From NCBI RefSeq assembly GCF_900176385.1, contig NZ_FWXN01000004.1, positions 124,001 through 188,000 on the forward strand: 64,000 bases of DNA, read 5' to 3'. Position 1 is the stretch's first letter, and the number at the start of each line of letters is the position of its first letter. This DNA comes from Janibacter indicus. GTDB lineage: Bacteria; Actinomycetota; Actinomycetes; Actinomycetales; Dermatophilaceae. The notes beneath the pieces are model-generated. The model was not told the DNA's origin. It ran no database searches and worked only from the letters and a program-made list of their open reading frames with translations. Positions 38,979-49,159 of this stretch are shown here, piece after piece. The position numbers were made by a program, and so were the translations under genes.

Positions 38979-40298
38979 TCAACCCTCGGCGGCGTCCGAC
39001 GTGAGGGCCTCGAGGACCCCGGCGTCCAGCAGCCGACGCGCGGCCGCTCGGACGACGCCGAAGTCGGTGTCGGCCCGCTCGGCGATCTCGAGCAGCGAGG
39101 TCCGCCCGTCGGCCAGGGCGAGGACCCATAGCATCGCCATGACGGCGTCGTCGGCGGTTTGGCCGCCCGTCGTCGGGTAGAGGCCGCGTCGGCCAAGCTG
39201 GGGCTCGCCGCGCGGCAGGAGGTTGCGGTGCAGGCCGTCGTGCTCGATCACCTCGACGATCTCGAGGAGGGCCTGCACGGCCTCCTCGAGGTGATCGCCT
39301 GACAGCAGGTCGAGGTCGTCGGCCGAGGTGTGGTATTCCGGGTACTCGCCGTGCGGGGTGCGGGTCAGTCGGCCGACCGGCAGGTCGAATCCCAGGGAGT
39401 TGTACTGCCGTTCGTCATATCCCCAAGGGGTGTAGTCGCGGATCTCGCCACGGCGTCGTGCGACGACGTGCGCTGCTGCGCGGTCGATCGAGCGGTCGCC
39501 GTGACGGCTGCGCTTGTACACGAGGGGGCCTGGGCCACCCACGCCGGTGAGGACGAGCCCGTGCCGGACCCGGGGCAGCACGTCGGCGCGGTGCTCTAGC
39601 CAGACGAGGGAGCCGATGGTCCCGGGGGCGAAGACGAAGCGGTAGGTGAGGCGCCGCGAGGGGAGGGCACGGACCTGGCGAGCGAGCTCGACTGCGACGG
39701 CGAGCCCGCTGAGGTTGTCGTTGGCCATCGACGGGTGGCAAAGGTGGCTGCTCACGAGGACCTCGTCCTCGCTCTCGCCGGGCACGACCAGCTCGCCCCA
39801 GACGAGCTCGCCGGTCTCGAGCCGACTGTCGACCACGACGTCGTAGGGTCCCTCGTCCAGGGAGTCGAGCACACGCTGGGTGAGGCAGAAGCCCCAGTCC
39901 CGGTGGTAGTAGGTCGTGCGGTAGGGGATCCAGTCAGGGTGCTCGGGCAGGGTGTGCAGGTGCGGGCGCAGCGCCGCGAGGTCCATGCGCTCGCGGACGG
40001 GGACGCTGTAGCCGACGAGGTGCAGGTCGTGGTCGGCCAGGTCGACGACGCGTCGCCCGTCGACGTGAGTGACGTGTGCCGCTGCAACATTCCACTCGTC
40101 GGGGACCACCCAGTCGCAGGCTCGGCTGCCGGAGGGGACGGAGTGCCGCTCGATGGGCAGCTCGTCGGCGATGACGTCGAGGGTGGCCCTGACCCCGTCT
40201 CCCGTCAGGCTGCGCAGGTGCGGTCGCAGGCGGCGGACGCGGTCGAGGAGGAGGCCCCCCAGATTTTCGGATCGGTCGGTCTCGTCCACCGGGCTCAC
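38979..40298 (-). CDS. DUF4910 aminopeptidase-like protein with C-terminal winged-helix domain
   Basis: The 439-residue protein has a DUF2172/DUF4910 region resembling M28 metallo-aminopeptidases. [16 protein letters not shown] (about 200-215) supplies His and Asp, [14 protein letters not shown] (about 237-250) and [13 protein letters not shown] (about 329-341) supply further metal-site candidates. The last 80 residues (about 360-439: [20 protein letters not shown]) look like a winged-helix domain. DUF4910 proteins occur in nucleotide-sugar and surface-glycan loci, but their reaction is not known to me. It begins with GTG at 40298, overlapping the stop of the SDR epimerase gene by three bases, and is the last gene of that operon. 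Confidence 0.8.
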   Translation of the reverse strand: MSPVDETDRSENLGGLLLDRVRRLRPHLRSLTGDGVRATLDVIADELPIERHSVPSGSRACDWVVPDEWNVAAAHVTHVDGRRVVDLADHDLHLVGYSVPVRERMDLAALRPHLHTLPEHPDWIPYRTTYYHRDWGFCLTQRVLDSLDEGPYDVVVDSRLETGELVWGELVVPGESEDEVLVSSHLCHPSMANDNLSGLAVAVELARQVRALPSRRLTYRFVFAPGTIGSLVWLEHRADVLPRVRHGLVLTGVGGPGPLVYKRSRHGDRSIDRAAAHVVARRRGEIRDYTPWGYDERQYNSLGFDLPVGRLTRTPHGEYPEYHTSADDLDLLSGDHLEEAVQALLEIVEVIEHDGLHRNLLPRGEPQLGRRGLYPTTGGQTADDAVMAMLWVLALADGRTSLLEIAERADTDFGVVRAAARRLLDAGVLEALTSDAAEG

Positions 40299-41317
40299 CC
40301 TCGGACGTGCAGCAGGGCGTCGAGCCGTCCGGACCGGGTCAGCTCCTCGATCCGCCGGAGGCGGACGTAGCGCGGGCCCTCGAAGTCCTCGGTGGTCAGG
40401 CCGATGCGCCCCATGTCCTCGGCCAGTTCGGCGATGCCCCGGGTGATGGTCCACTCCGGGGTGAACGCGGGCAGCCGGTCGCCGAGCTTGCGGAAGTCGA
40501 CACGGTAGTCGCGGGCGTCGGGGCCGGCGCCGTCCGCGAAGGTCACCGGGCGGCCGGTGAGCTCGGCGACGGAGGTCGCGATATCGCGGATCTGGACGAC
40601 GTCTTCGTCGCGGCCGATGTTGAAGGCCTCGTCGTGGACGTCCTCGCGGGGCGCCTCGAGCGCGGCGAGGAAGGCCATCGAGATGTCGCGGACGTGCACG
40701 AGGGGCCGCCACGGGCTCCCGTCGCTCTGGAGCCGGACCTCGCCCCGGGTGAGCGCCGTACCGGTGAGGTTGTTGACGACGATGTCGGCGCGCAGTCGAG
40801 GCGAGGAGCCGTAGGCCGTCGCGTTGCGCAGATATGTCGGGCTGAAGTCGTCGTCCGCCAGCCGGCCGAGGAGGGCCTCGGCGCGCACCTTGCTCTCGCC
40901 GTAGGGCGTCACGGGGTTGAACGCGCTGTCCTCCGCCTTGAGCGCGCTGCCACCGGCCCCGTAGAGCGAACAGGAGGAGGAGAAGAGGAATCGTTCGGTC
41001 CCTGCCGCCTTGGCCGCAGCCCCGATGTGCCCGACGGCATCGGCGTTGACAGCGTAGGTGGCGTCGGGGTTCAGGTGGCCGATGGGGTCGTTGGAGATCG
41101 CGGCGAGGTGGACGACGGCGTCAAAGCCCTCGAGGTCGGCGGCGACGATGTCCCGCACGTCACCCGTCAAAGAGGTGTATCCACCCGGCTGGGGGCCGAA
41201 GTCGCACCCGTCGTACCAACCGGCGTCGAGGCCCACGACCTCGTGGCCAGCTGCTTGGAGGATGGGTACCAGGACGGCTCCGATGTATCCACGGTCGCCG
41301 TTGACGAGTACGCGCAT
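40295..41317 (-). CDS. NAD-dependent sugar epimerase/reductase (extended SDR)
   Basis: A 340-residue extended SDR with the NAD-binding start [11 protein letters not shown] (about 6-16) and the active-site pair SSSCSLYG (about 113-120) and PYGESK (about 138-143, Tyr-x3-Lys). The SSxSxYG form, rather than TDEVYG, argues against a 4,6-dehydratase and for an epimerase or reductase acting on a nucleotide sugar. About 250-340 is the substrate domain. It lies 121 bases behind the aminotransferase gene on the same strand; that gap shows no feature I can name. Substrate unknown. Confidence 0.85.
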   Translation of the reverse strand: MRVLVNGDRGYIGAVLVPILQAAGHEVVGLDAGWYDGCDFGPQPGGYTSLTGDVRDIVAADLEGFDAVVHLAAISNDPIGHLNPDATYAVNADAVGHIGAAAKAAGTERFLFSSSCSLYGAGGSALKAEDSAFNPVTPYGESKVRAEALLGRLADDDFSPTYLRNATAYGSSPRLRADIVVNNLTGTALTRGEVRLQSDGSPWRPLVHVRDISMAFLAALEAPREDVHDEAFNIGRDEDVVQIRDIATSVAELTGRPVTFADGAGPDARDYRVDFRKLGDRLPAFTPEWTITRGIAELAEDMGRIGLTTEDFEGPRYVRLRRIEELTRSGRLDALLHVRG

Positions 41318-41438
41318 TCAAGTCCCCTTCGCGCAGGGCCGGATCAGGAGTCGACCGGCTCCGCGATCGTCTCACACAGCAGACTCTCGGAGTAGAGCCT
41401 GCTGCAGGTGGAGGAGCGCCCGGCTAGCTTCCCGGAGC

Positions 41439-42779
41439 TCACCCGCGGCCGAGCCGTCGTGGCGCTGCGAACTCGCGCAGCGCCGGCGCCACCGGGCGTC
41501 CCCTGAGCAGGCCAGCGACACCCCCCTGCTCGATCGCCCGGGCGTACACCGGCAGCGCCTCGCTCACGGCCGCGACCGTGAGGTCGACGTCTGCGTCGGT
41601 GTGGGCGGCTGAGATGACGAAGGACTGGGCCAGGACTCCCCGCTGCAGGAGCTCCTGGAGGAAGAGTGTGCGGAAGGCCTGCGACGGGGCGCCCAGGTGG
41701 TCCTTGGTCGTGAAGACGGCGCAGGAGGGACGGCCGATCACCGAGACGTGCTCGTGCAGGCCAGCCTCGCGGGCGGCCAGGTTGACCTCGGCGGCCAGCC
41801 GAGCTCCCTGACGTTCCATGACCCCGACGATGTCCTCCTCGCGGTAGACGCGTGAGACGGCCAGGTACGCGGCGAGGCCCGTGGCTTCGGGGCCGTGCGT
41901 CGTCGACAGCAGGAAGACCCGGGAGTCGTCCGTGTTGAGGCCGCCTCGGTCGAGCAGTGCCCGCTTGCCCGCGAGGGCCGAGACGGCTAGGCCGTTGCCC
42001 AGGGCCTTGCCCCACGTCGACAGGTCGGGGGTGATCCCATACACCGACTGTGCGCCACCGCCGGACCAACGCATGCCCGTGATCATCTCGTCAAGGACGA
42101 GCACGACGCCCTGCTCGTCGGCCAGCGTGCGCAGCCCCTCGAGGAATCCCGGAGCAGGCTCGGCGAGAGCAGTGGCCGCTTCGAGGATGAAGCACGCGAT
42201 GCGCCCCGGGTGTGCGTCGAGCAGCTCTCGGACGGAGTCGAGGTCGTTGTAGCGGAAGGAGACCGTCGTGCTGGTGTCGGCCGCCGGGATCCCGGCCTTC
42301 ATCGGCGTCGTCCCGATGAACCAGTCCGCTGTCGAGAAGAAGGGTTGGGACGCGCAGACGGCGACGAGCGGCCGGCCGGTGGCGGCACGGGAGAGCTTCA
42401 CCGCGGCCGTCGTGGCGTCGGAGCCGTTCTTGGTGAACTTGACCATTTCGGCTCCGGAGACCCGCGTCAGGAAGTCCTCTGCTGCGGCCAGCTCGAGGTG
42501 ATGCGGTCGGCTGAAGCTCGTGCCGTCCGCGACCGCCCGGGTCACTGCTTCCACCACCGCGGGGTGGCCGTGCCCCAGGGTGACCGATCGCAGGCCCATC
42601 CCGTACTCGACGAAGATGTTGCCGTCGAGGTCCTCGACCCTGGCGCCGCTGCCACGGCGGATCACCGGTGCCATCCCCTCCGGGTACTGGTCGCAGCCAC
42701 GGGCATAGGTGTGGGCGCCACCGGGAACGAGCTCGTGCAGCCGCTTCTGGGCGGCATTCGAAAGGCTGAAGCTGGTCAT
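41439..42779 (-). CDS. class III PLP aminotransferase, glutamate-1-semialdehyde aminomutase-like
   Basis: The 446-residue PLP enzyme resembles HemL: LVPGGAHTYARGCDQYPEG near the N-terminus, FTKNGSDATTAAVKLSRAAT (about 114-133, cofactor phosphate), VLVLDEMITGMRW (about 228-240, Asp on the pyridine) and WGKALGNG (about 255-262, Schiff-base Lys). HemL itself serves haem synthesis, but its place here between a PIG-L deacetylase and sugar enzymes argues for aminating a keto-sugar. Its ATG overlaps the PIG-L stop (ATGA), so it is translated with that gene. The N-terminal TYARGCDQYP matches sugar-locus paralogues better than housekeeping HemL (impression, not a search). Confidence 0.87.
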   Translation of the reverse strand: MTSFSLSNAAQKRLHELVPGGAHTYARGCDQYPEGMAPVIRRGSGARVEDLDGNIFVEYGMGLRSVTLGHGHPAVVEAVTRAVADGTSFSRPHHLELAAAEDFLTRVSGAEMVKFTKNGSDATTAAVKLSRAATGRPLVAVCASQPFFSTADWFIGTTPMKAGIPAADTSTTVSFRYNDLDSVRELLDAHPGRIACFILEAATALAEPAPGFLEGLRTLADEQGVVLVLDEMITGMRWSGGGAQSVYGITPDLSTWGKALGNGLAVSALAGKRALLDRGGLNTDDSRVFLLSTTHGPEATGLAAYLAVSRVYREEDIVGVMERQGARLAAEVNLAAREAGLHEHVSVIGRPSCAVFTTKDHLGAPSQAFRTLFLQELLQRGVLAQSFVISAAHTDADVDLTVAAVSEALPVYARAIEQGGVAGLLRGRPVAPALREFAAPRRLGRG

Positions 42780-43423
42780 GATTCGTCCGGGCCCAGGTCG
42801 AGCAGGACCTTGTGGCTGTGGAATGCCTCCGCGTAGCGCGAACGGCACTCCACTCCCCGCAGGCGCATCACGCCGAGGAAGAGCTCCTCGTCCCACCAGT
42901 CCCGGCCGTGCTGGCTCGGGTACCCCCGGTGCAGCAAGGCGACCTTGCGGCGCGCCTGCTCCTCGGAGAGGGGGACGTAGTGGGTCGGAGGGGTCAGGTC
43001 GGCGTCCCACTTCGGGATCTCGTAGTGCAGTACGACGGCACTACGCCAGGACGTGGCGGCGAGCTGTCCGAGGAGCCGGTGGTCCTGGTGGGCGTCGTCG
43101 ACCCGAGGAGCAAGGATCAGGTCGGGGGAGTGCACGGAGGCAAGCTCCTGGAGGGCCAGCTTGACGTCCTCCCACCGACCGGGCATTCGCCCGTCCGGGA
43201 GGTCAAGCACCTGGACACTCGCGCCGGGGACGAAGGACGGGAGAGCTGCCTCGGCCTCGGCACGCCGCTCCGGGGTGCCGGAGAGCACGACTGCGGAGAC
43301 GGTGGTCACTGGACGGTGAGCGAGGGTGAGCAGCAGGCCGCCACAGCCGATCTCGATGTCGTCGGGGTGTGCCCCTAGGCACAGGACCGACAGGCCTCCC
43401 GGGGCAGGTCTGAAGGTCATCAT
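42776..43423 (-). CDS. PIG-L family deacetylase
   Basis: A 215-residue zinc deacetylase of the LmbE/PIG-L family. LCLGAHPDDIEIGCGGLL (about 14-31) gives the metal-binding His-Pro-Asp-Asp, and APRVDDAHQDHRLLGQLA (about 104-121) supplies the third His. Family members remove acetyl groups from N-acetylated sugars, for example GlcNAc-inositol. It sits between a pyruvyltransferase and an aminotransferase with overlapping starts and stops on both sides, so it belongs to the sugar operon. Substrate unknown. Confidence 0.88.
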   Translation of the reverse strand: MMTFRPAPGGLSVLCLGAHPDDIEIGCGGLLLTLAHRPVTTVSAVVLSGTPERRAEAEAALPSFVPGASVQVLDLPDGRMPGRWEDVKLALQELASVHSPDLILAPRVDDAHQDHRLLGQLAATSWRSAVVLHYEIPKWDADLTPPTHYVPLSEEQARRKVALLHRGYPSQHGRDWWDEELFLGVMRLRGVECRSRYAEAFHSHKVLLDLGPDES

Positions 43424-44661
43424 CAGTGGGGTCCGGACAGTTCGATGGAGTGTGGGGGCCCGACCACCGAGGCGATGAAGTCGTCAAGGTGTGCGTCCAC
43501 GAGTGCGCCACGGCGAAGGGATTCTCGATTGACCTGCTCGCCCGTCCTCACCGCCGACACCACGGCGTGGTTGACCTGACTGATCACTTCCTCGACGTCA
43601 ATGGCTGAGACGTCGTGGGTCCATGACGACAACCCCAGCCCGGCCATGAGCTCATGGTGCTTGGGCCCGTAGGCCAGCGCGATGATCGGTCGCGCGGCCA
43701 CGGCGGCACCGATGAGGTTGTGGAATCGGCTGGCGACGACGACGTCCTGCGCGGCCATGACCTCGACGAGGTCGTCGAAGGTCGCAGACGCCTGGGAGCG
43801 AACGGACTCCGGATCATGACCGTGCTCGGACACCGACCGCCGAACGTGCTCGAAGGTCGTGGAGTCCACCCGATCTCCGATCAGGAGCGTCACCTCGAAC
43901 CCGTCGTCGAGCAGGCCCGCGGCGATCCGACCGATCGCCTCGGTGTAGTCCCGCTGGGCCGACGACCCGGTCGGCCCAGCGCTGTCGTCACCTGGCCAGG
44001 CCTGGACACCCAGACCGACCCGACGGCGTGGCCCTTCCCGAGGTGCTCGGCGGGCGGACGCGTCGGCCCGGCTGAAGGCAAGGTCCGACACGACGGGGTC
44101 ATCAGCCACGTCGACCCCCAGACCCGCCACCGCTTGCCGTGAGAGTTCGTCCCGATAGGAGCGGCTCGCCGCCAGCGTGCTCGTCACGCGGTTGAGGTAG
44201 GCGGTGCGCGGGTCGCTCGCGCGGTCGGCGCCGACGGCGAGTAGATGCATCTTGGTCCCGGTGAGCCGAGCCAGGACCGCCGTGGCAGCCAGCGCCCAGG
44301 GCAGCCCCCATGCCCCGTCGCCGATGCCGCTCTCGAGGGTGCCCGAACCGGGAACGATGACGTGCCCGGTCCGATGCAGCAGCCGCGTCATGGCGACGAG
44401 GTCGCACAGCTTGACCCAGGCACGATCTGCCGTGCGATTGAACCTGCGCAGGGCCGTCGTCCGGGACAAGGACAGGGAGGTAAGCGGCAACCCCGTGGTG
44501 GTGGTCTGCGCCGGCCCGAAGGACAGGATCTCCATCGGCAACCGCGGGTGGAGCCGAGCGAAGGCCTCGGCAACCACGGCGAGCGAGATGTCGTTGCCGA
44601 GGTTGCCCGTCCCCAGAAACCCGATGAACAGCACGCTCTTCTGGTGTCGACGACCAGCCAT
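43423..44661 (-). CDS. polysaccharide pyruvyltransferase family protein
   Basis: A 412-residue PS_pyruv_trans protein. The N-terminal loop LFIGFLGTGNLGNDISL (about 11-27), GHVIVPGSGTLESGIGDGAW (about 97), and the late motif VVVASRFHNLIGAAVAARPI (about 322-341, Arg-x-His in place of Ser-x-His) fit the family, with similarity to CsaB/WcaK types. It may transfer a pyruvyl group onto a sugar of this operon or act as a related GT-B enzyme. Its ATG overlaps the rfbF stop by one base and its stop overlaps the PIG-L start, so it is part of a chain of coupled genes. Confidence 0.83.
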   Translation of the reverse strand: MAGRRHQKSVLFIGFLGTGNLGNDISLAVVAEAFARLHPRLPMEILSFGPAQTTTTGLPLTSLSLSRTTALRRFNRTADRAWVKLCDLVAMTRLLHRTGHVIVPGSGTLESGIGDGAWGLPWALAATAVLARLTGTKMHLLAVGADRASDPRTAYLNRVTSTLAASRSYRDELSRQAVAGLGVDVADDPVVSDLAFSRADASARRAPREGPRRRVGLGVQAWPGDDSAGPTGSSAQRDYTEAIGRIAAGLLDDGFEVTLLIGDRVDSTTFEHVRRSVSEHGHDPESVRSQASATFDDLVEVMAAQDVVVASRFHNLIGAAVAARPIIALAYGPKHHELMAGLGLSSWTHDVSAIDVEEVISQVNHAVVSAVRTGEQVNRESLRRGALVDAHLDDFIASVVGPPHSIELSGPH

Positions 44662-45497
44662 CACGGAGTCGGCTCGACCGTCGGGACCGCAAGCGGCGAC
44701 GACACCGGCGGCCGGGGGGAGCTCTGTCGCCAGACGGCCCACGGGCTGGTGCCGAGGCGGTACTGCTCCTGCAGGGCCGTGCGCTCCTTGAGGGTGTCCA
44801 TCGGCGCCCAGAAGCCGTCGTACCGGACCGCCCGCATGCGTCCGTCGGCGGCCGCGCGCACGCACGCGTCCATGACGAGGTCCTCGTCCTCGTGCAGGTA
44901 GTCGAAGATTCCCTGGCGCAGGCAGAAGTACCCGCCGTTGATGGGGAAGGGCATCTCCGCGACGGGAGTGAGACCGGTGACCCTGCCGTCCTCGTCCATG
45001 TCGATGACGTGGAAGGACTCCTGCGGCTTGACGGCGAGCATCTGGCCTACGGCACCGGTGCGTCTGAACTCCTCGATGAGTTGGTTCATCGGCGCATCGG
45101 TGAGGACGTCCCCGTAGTTGGCCAGGAAGATCTCGTCGTCGCCGAGGTGGTGCCGCACGCGGCGCAGGCGCTCCCCGATCGCGGTGCTCAGGCCGGTGTC
45201 GACGAAGGTGATCGTCCACTCGCTGATGTCCGTGCCGAGCATCCGGATGTCCTCACCGCCCCGCCTCATCACGAAGTCGTTGGAGCCGGTCTCGTGGTAG
45301 TTGAGGAAGTACTCCTTGACCGCCTCGGCACCATGCCCCAGGCAGAGGACGAACTCCGTGTGACCGAAGTGCGCGTAGTAGCGCATCACGTGCCACAGCA
45401 CGGGGCGCGGGCCGATGGGCATCATCGGTTTGGGCAGCGACTGGTTGTCTGCGCGCATGCGCATGCCGAGACCACCGCAGAAGAGGACGACCTTCAT
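44661..45497 (-). CDS. rfbF: glucose-1-phosphate cytidylyltransferase
   Basis: RfbF makes CDP-glucose from CTP and glucose-1-phosphate. Of 278 residues, VVLFCGGLGMRMR (about 3-15) is the nucleotide-binding loop, LPKPMMPIGPRPVLWHVMRY (about 21-40) the conserved Lys-Pro segment, FLANYGDVLTDA (about 124-135) carries the metal-binding Asp, and FPINGGYFCLRQGIFDYL the sugar pocket. A Pro/Ser/Thr-rich tail extends past the usual end (about 258). CDP-glucose normally feeds RfbG (CDP-glucose 4,6-dehydratase), which is absent from the window. It follows the methyltransferase gene by 31 bases. Confidence 0.9.
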   Translation of the reverse strand: MKVVLFCGGLGMRMRADNQSLPKPMMPIGPRPVLWHVMRYYAHFGHTEFVLCLGHGAEAVKEYFLNYHETGSNDFVMRRGGEDIRMLGTDISEWTITFVDTGLSTAIGERLRRVRHHLGDDEIFLANYGDVLTDAPMNQLIEEFRRTGAVGQMLAVKPQESFHVIDMDEDGRVTGLTPVAEMPFPINGGYFCLRQGIFDYLHEDEDLVMDACVRAAADGRMRAVRYDGFWAPMDTLKERTALQEQYRLGTSPWAVWRQSSPRPPVSSPLAVPTVEPTP

Positions 45498-45528
45498 GGT
45501 TGGCTCCCTCCCGGACGGCCAAGGACCG

Positions 45529-46758
45529 TCACAGCTCCTCGAGGTGTGGCAGGGCGACGACGAGGCGGGTGCCCCGGTCGCGCAACGGCTGCAGTTGAGC
45601 AGCGATCTCCGTGCGCAGGTTCCACGGCATGATGAGCACGACGTCCGGACGCTCCTCGTCGAGGGCCTCGGTCGGGCGGATCGGGATGTGCGTCCCGGGA
45701 AGGAAGAGCCCGTGCTTGTGGGGGTTGCGGTCGACGGTGAAGGCCAACAGGTCGCGGCGGATCCCGCAGTGGTTGAGCAGCGTGTTGCCCTTGCCCGGCG
45801 CCCCGTAGCCGGCCACGGTGAGGCCCTCGCGGGAGCAGCCGACGAGGAACTCCAGCAGGTCGTTGCGCACGATCGCGACGGAGTCGGCGAACCCGTCGTG
45901 GCCCTCGAGGGTGTGCAGCCCCGCGGCCTCCTCGTCGGCGAGCACGCGGGCAACGGCGTCGCTGGGCGCTCCCGCCGACTCCGTGGGCCGGGACCACGTG
46001 CGTAGCGAGCCGCCGTGGGTGGTGAGCTCCTCGACGTCGACCACGGTCAGGCCGGCCGCCGCCAGCACCCGCTGCGTGGTCAGCAGGCTGAGGTACGAGT
46101 AGTGCTCGTGGTAGATCGTGTCGTACTCGTTGCCCTTGATCAGGCGAAGGAGGTGGGGGATCTCGATGCTCACGACACCGTCGTCGGCGACCAGCCGGCG
46201 CAGCCCCCTGCCGAAGTCGACGATGTCCGGGACGTGTGCGAAGACGTTGTTGGCGACGACCAGGTCGGCGCGGCCGTGAGCCTCGGCGATCGCCGCCCCC
46301 GTCTCTTCCCCGAGGAAGGTGGTCTCGGTGGGGATGCCCTTGCCGCGAGCCACCTCGGCGATGTTGGCGGCGGGCTCCACCCCGAGGGCGCGCAGCCCCC
46401 GGGCGACGACGTGCTGCAGGAGGTAGCCATCGTTGCTCGCGACCTCGACGACGAAGGCGTCGCTGTCGAGGCCGAGGCGCGAGATCGCGCCGTCGACGAA
46501 GTCCTTGGCGTGCTGCACCCAGGAGTCGGAGTACGAGGAGAAGTAGGCGTAGTCGCTGAAGATCTCCTCGGCGGGGATGTAGGCAGGCAGCTGCACGAGG
46601 AGGCACTCGGAGCAGATGCGGACGTGGAGCGGGTAGAAGATTTCACCTTGGTCCAGCTGGTCTGCCCTCAGGAAGCTCTCGCAGGGCGGCGAGGAGCCCA
46701 GATCGACGAAGGTGTCGCGCAACGGTGCGGAGCAGAGCCGACACGGTGGTGCGTCCAT
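45529..46758 (-). CDS. sugar C-methyltransferase (Methyltransf_13/11/14 architecture)
   Basis: The 409-residue SAM enzyme begins with a zinc-binding segment, CRLCSAPL plus a second pair in ICSEC (Cys6, Cys9, about Cys49 and Cys52). The SAM domain follows, with VVEVASNDGYLLQHV (about 97-111), and then a C-terminal Methyltransf_14 domain with GYGAPGKGNTLLN (about 306). This three-part layout is that of NDP-4-keto-sugar C-3 methyltransferases such as TylC3 and NovU. The enzyme would therefore make a branched-chain sugar in the pathway that starts with RfbF. It is the first gene of the minus-strand sugar operon; an inverted repeat lies 22-44 bases upstream. Confidence 0.88.
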   Translation of the reverse strand: MDAPPCRLCSAPLRDTFVDLGSSPPCESFLRADQLDQGEIFYPLHVRICSECLLVQLPAYIPAEEIFSDYAYFSSYSDSWVQHAKDFVDGAISRLGLDSDAFVVEVASNDGYLLQHVVARGLRALGVEPAANIAEVARGKGIPTETTFLGEETGAAIAEAHGRADLVVANNVFAHVPDIVDFGRGLRRLVADDGVVSIEIPHLLRLIKGNEYDTIYHEHYSYLSLLTTQRVLAAAGLTVVDVEELTTHGGSLRTWSRPTESAGAPSDAVARVLADEEAAGLHTLEGHDGFADSVAIVRNDLLEFLVGCSREGLTVAGYGAPGKGNTLLNHCGIRRDLLAFTVDRNPHKHGLFLPGTHIPIRPTEALDEERPDVVLIMPWNLRTEIAAQLQPLRDRGTRLVVALPHLEEL

Positions 46759-46779
46759 CTACACGTCCTCTTGTCCAGT

Positions 46780-46802
46780 GGCACCGGATCGACACCGGTG
46801 CC
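46780..46802. promoter_or_regulatory. inverted repeat upstream of the sugar operon
   Basis: GGCACCGG and CCGGTGCC form a perfect eight-base inverted repeat around a seven-base spacer in the 129-base gap before the methyltransferase gene. It could be an operator or a short leader hairpin. The rest of the gap holds no clear -10/-35 pair. Confidence 0.35.
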
Positions 46803-46887
46803 TGCACCGGCAACTATGCCAGCGCCCACCCGATGGACGCCATAGCCCTGCGGGGGCGAAGGCCGGTGCCGGGGAGCCCCTGAAGCG

Positions 46888-48054
46888 TCAGGCGGCGTGC
46901 CTGCCGATGGCGCTCTCGTAGTGCCCGACGAGCTGGTTCGTCAGGCTGCTCCACGAGCGCTCGGCGACCATGGCGGGACCCGCCGCACCCATCGCCTCGC
47001 GGCGGCTGGGGCTGTCGACGAGCTCGGCGACCCAGCGGGTGATGTCGCCGCGCACCTCGGGGTCGAAGAGGTACCCGGAGCGGCCGTGGTCGACGAGGTC
47101 GAGCGGTCCACCGACCGCGGGCGCGACGACCGGCAGGCCGGCCGCGGCCGCTTCCTGCAGCGTCTGGCCAAAGGTCTCCTTGGTGCCCGTGTGGACGAAG
47201 ACGTCGAAGGCTGCGTAGGCGCGGGCGAGGTCGGCGCCCGTGCGGGGACCGAGGAAAGCCGGGGGCAGGTTGGGACGCCCGGGCCTGGCCGCGACCGCCT
47301 CGGCCAGGCGCGCGCCGAGCTCGTTGCGGCTCGGGCCCTCGCCGACGAGGACCAGGCGCGTGCCGAGCAGCTGCGCCAGCTCGGCGAGGCGGTGCAGCTC
47401 CTTCTCCGGGGCGAGCCGACCGACGTAGCCGAGGATGACCTCGCCGTTGGGTGCGAGCGCCTGCTTGAGGGCCAGGGTCTCCGGGTCGTCCTTCCACTCC
47501 GGCGTGAAGAGGCGGGTGTCGACACCGCGACCCCACAGGTCGGTGCGCGGGATCCGGTGCTCGCGCAGCTCCTCGAGCGTCGGGCGGCTCGGGGCGAGCG
47601 TCAGGTCGGCGCGCTCGTGCAGTCGGCGCACCCACTCCCACGTCAGTGTGGACACCCCGCGCCCGAGAGCCCCGGGGCCGTGCTGCTTGACGTAGTTGGG
47701 CATGTCGGTCTGGTAGATCGCCACGGTCGGCAGGTCGAAGGTCTCGGCGTTGTGCAGGCCGCGTGCCCCGACGAGGAAGGGGGAGGCGACGTGGACCACG
47801 TCCGGCCTGAAGTCGCGCAGCGCCCGGCGCACCCCCCGGGTCGGCAGGCCGGCGCGGAACCCGCGGACCGGGACCGCCGGAAGGGTCCGCACGACGTGCC
47901 CCGCGAAGGTCGCCGGGGCCGGGCCGGGAGCGATGATCATCGCCTTGTGGCCCTGCTCGCGCAGGTTCTCGGCCACCCGGCAGACGCTCGTCGTGACACC
48001 GTTGAGGCTGGGCAGGAAGGACTCGGTCGCAATAGCCACTCGCACGGTCTCCAA
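46888..48054 (-). CDS. family 4 mannosyltransferase, MgtA/PimB-like
   Basis: A 388-residue GT-B enzyme. VAIATESFLPSLNGVTTSVC (about 6-25) with the Asn-Gly-Val-Thr loop is the hallmark of the PimB/MgtA/SqdX group; YVGRLAPEKELHRLAELAQL (about 214-233) and FVHTGTKETFGQTLQEAAAA (about 292-311) hold the donor-site residues, including the conserved Glu. Actinobacterial members use GDP-mannose to build phosphatidylinositol mannosides or lipomannan. The nearby manC gene makes GDP-mannose, which supports this. Exact acceptor unknown. Confidence 0.85.
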   Translation of the reverse strand: METVRVAIATESFLPSLNGVTTSVCRVAENLREQGHKAMIIAPGPAPATFAGHVVRTLPAVPVRGFRAGLPTRGVRRALRDFRPDVVHVASPFLVGARGLHNAETFDLPTVAIYQTDMPNYVKQHGPGALGRGVSTLTWEWVRRLHERADLTLAPSRPTLEELREHRIPRTDLWGRGVDTRLFTPEWKDDPETLALKQALAPNGEVILGYVGRLAPEKELHRLAELAQLLGTRLVLVGEGPSRNELGARLAEAVAARPGRPNLPPAFLGPRTGADLARAYAAFDVFVHTGTKETFGQTLQEAAAAGLPVVAPAVGGPLDLVDHGRSGYLFDPEVRGDITRWVAELVDSPSRREAMGAAGPAMVAERSWSSLTNQLVGHYESAIGRHAA

Positions 48055-48109
48055 TGTGACGGTGACGCCACCTCCCTTCGGTGTCGTGCAGGGGGGTGTC
48101 CGGTGATCA

Positions 48110-49081
<972 letters not shown>

Positions 49082-49159
49082 CGCGTCAGGCTATCGACCA
49101 CGATGCCCGGTGCCCTCGCGGCGGTGAGCGTGAGTCCTCTCACCGGGTAGCGTGCCGCC

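Noticed and set aside
40710-41340. SDR gene as CDP-glucose 4,6-dehydratase (RfbG)
   Set aside because: The active-site stretch is SSSCSLYG, not the TDEVYG type with Asp-Glu needed for dehydration.
41318-41438. Possible small gene between the aminotransferase and SDR genes
   Set aside because: No frame has a start with a ribosome-binding site, and translations show no pattern.
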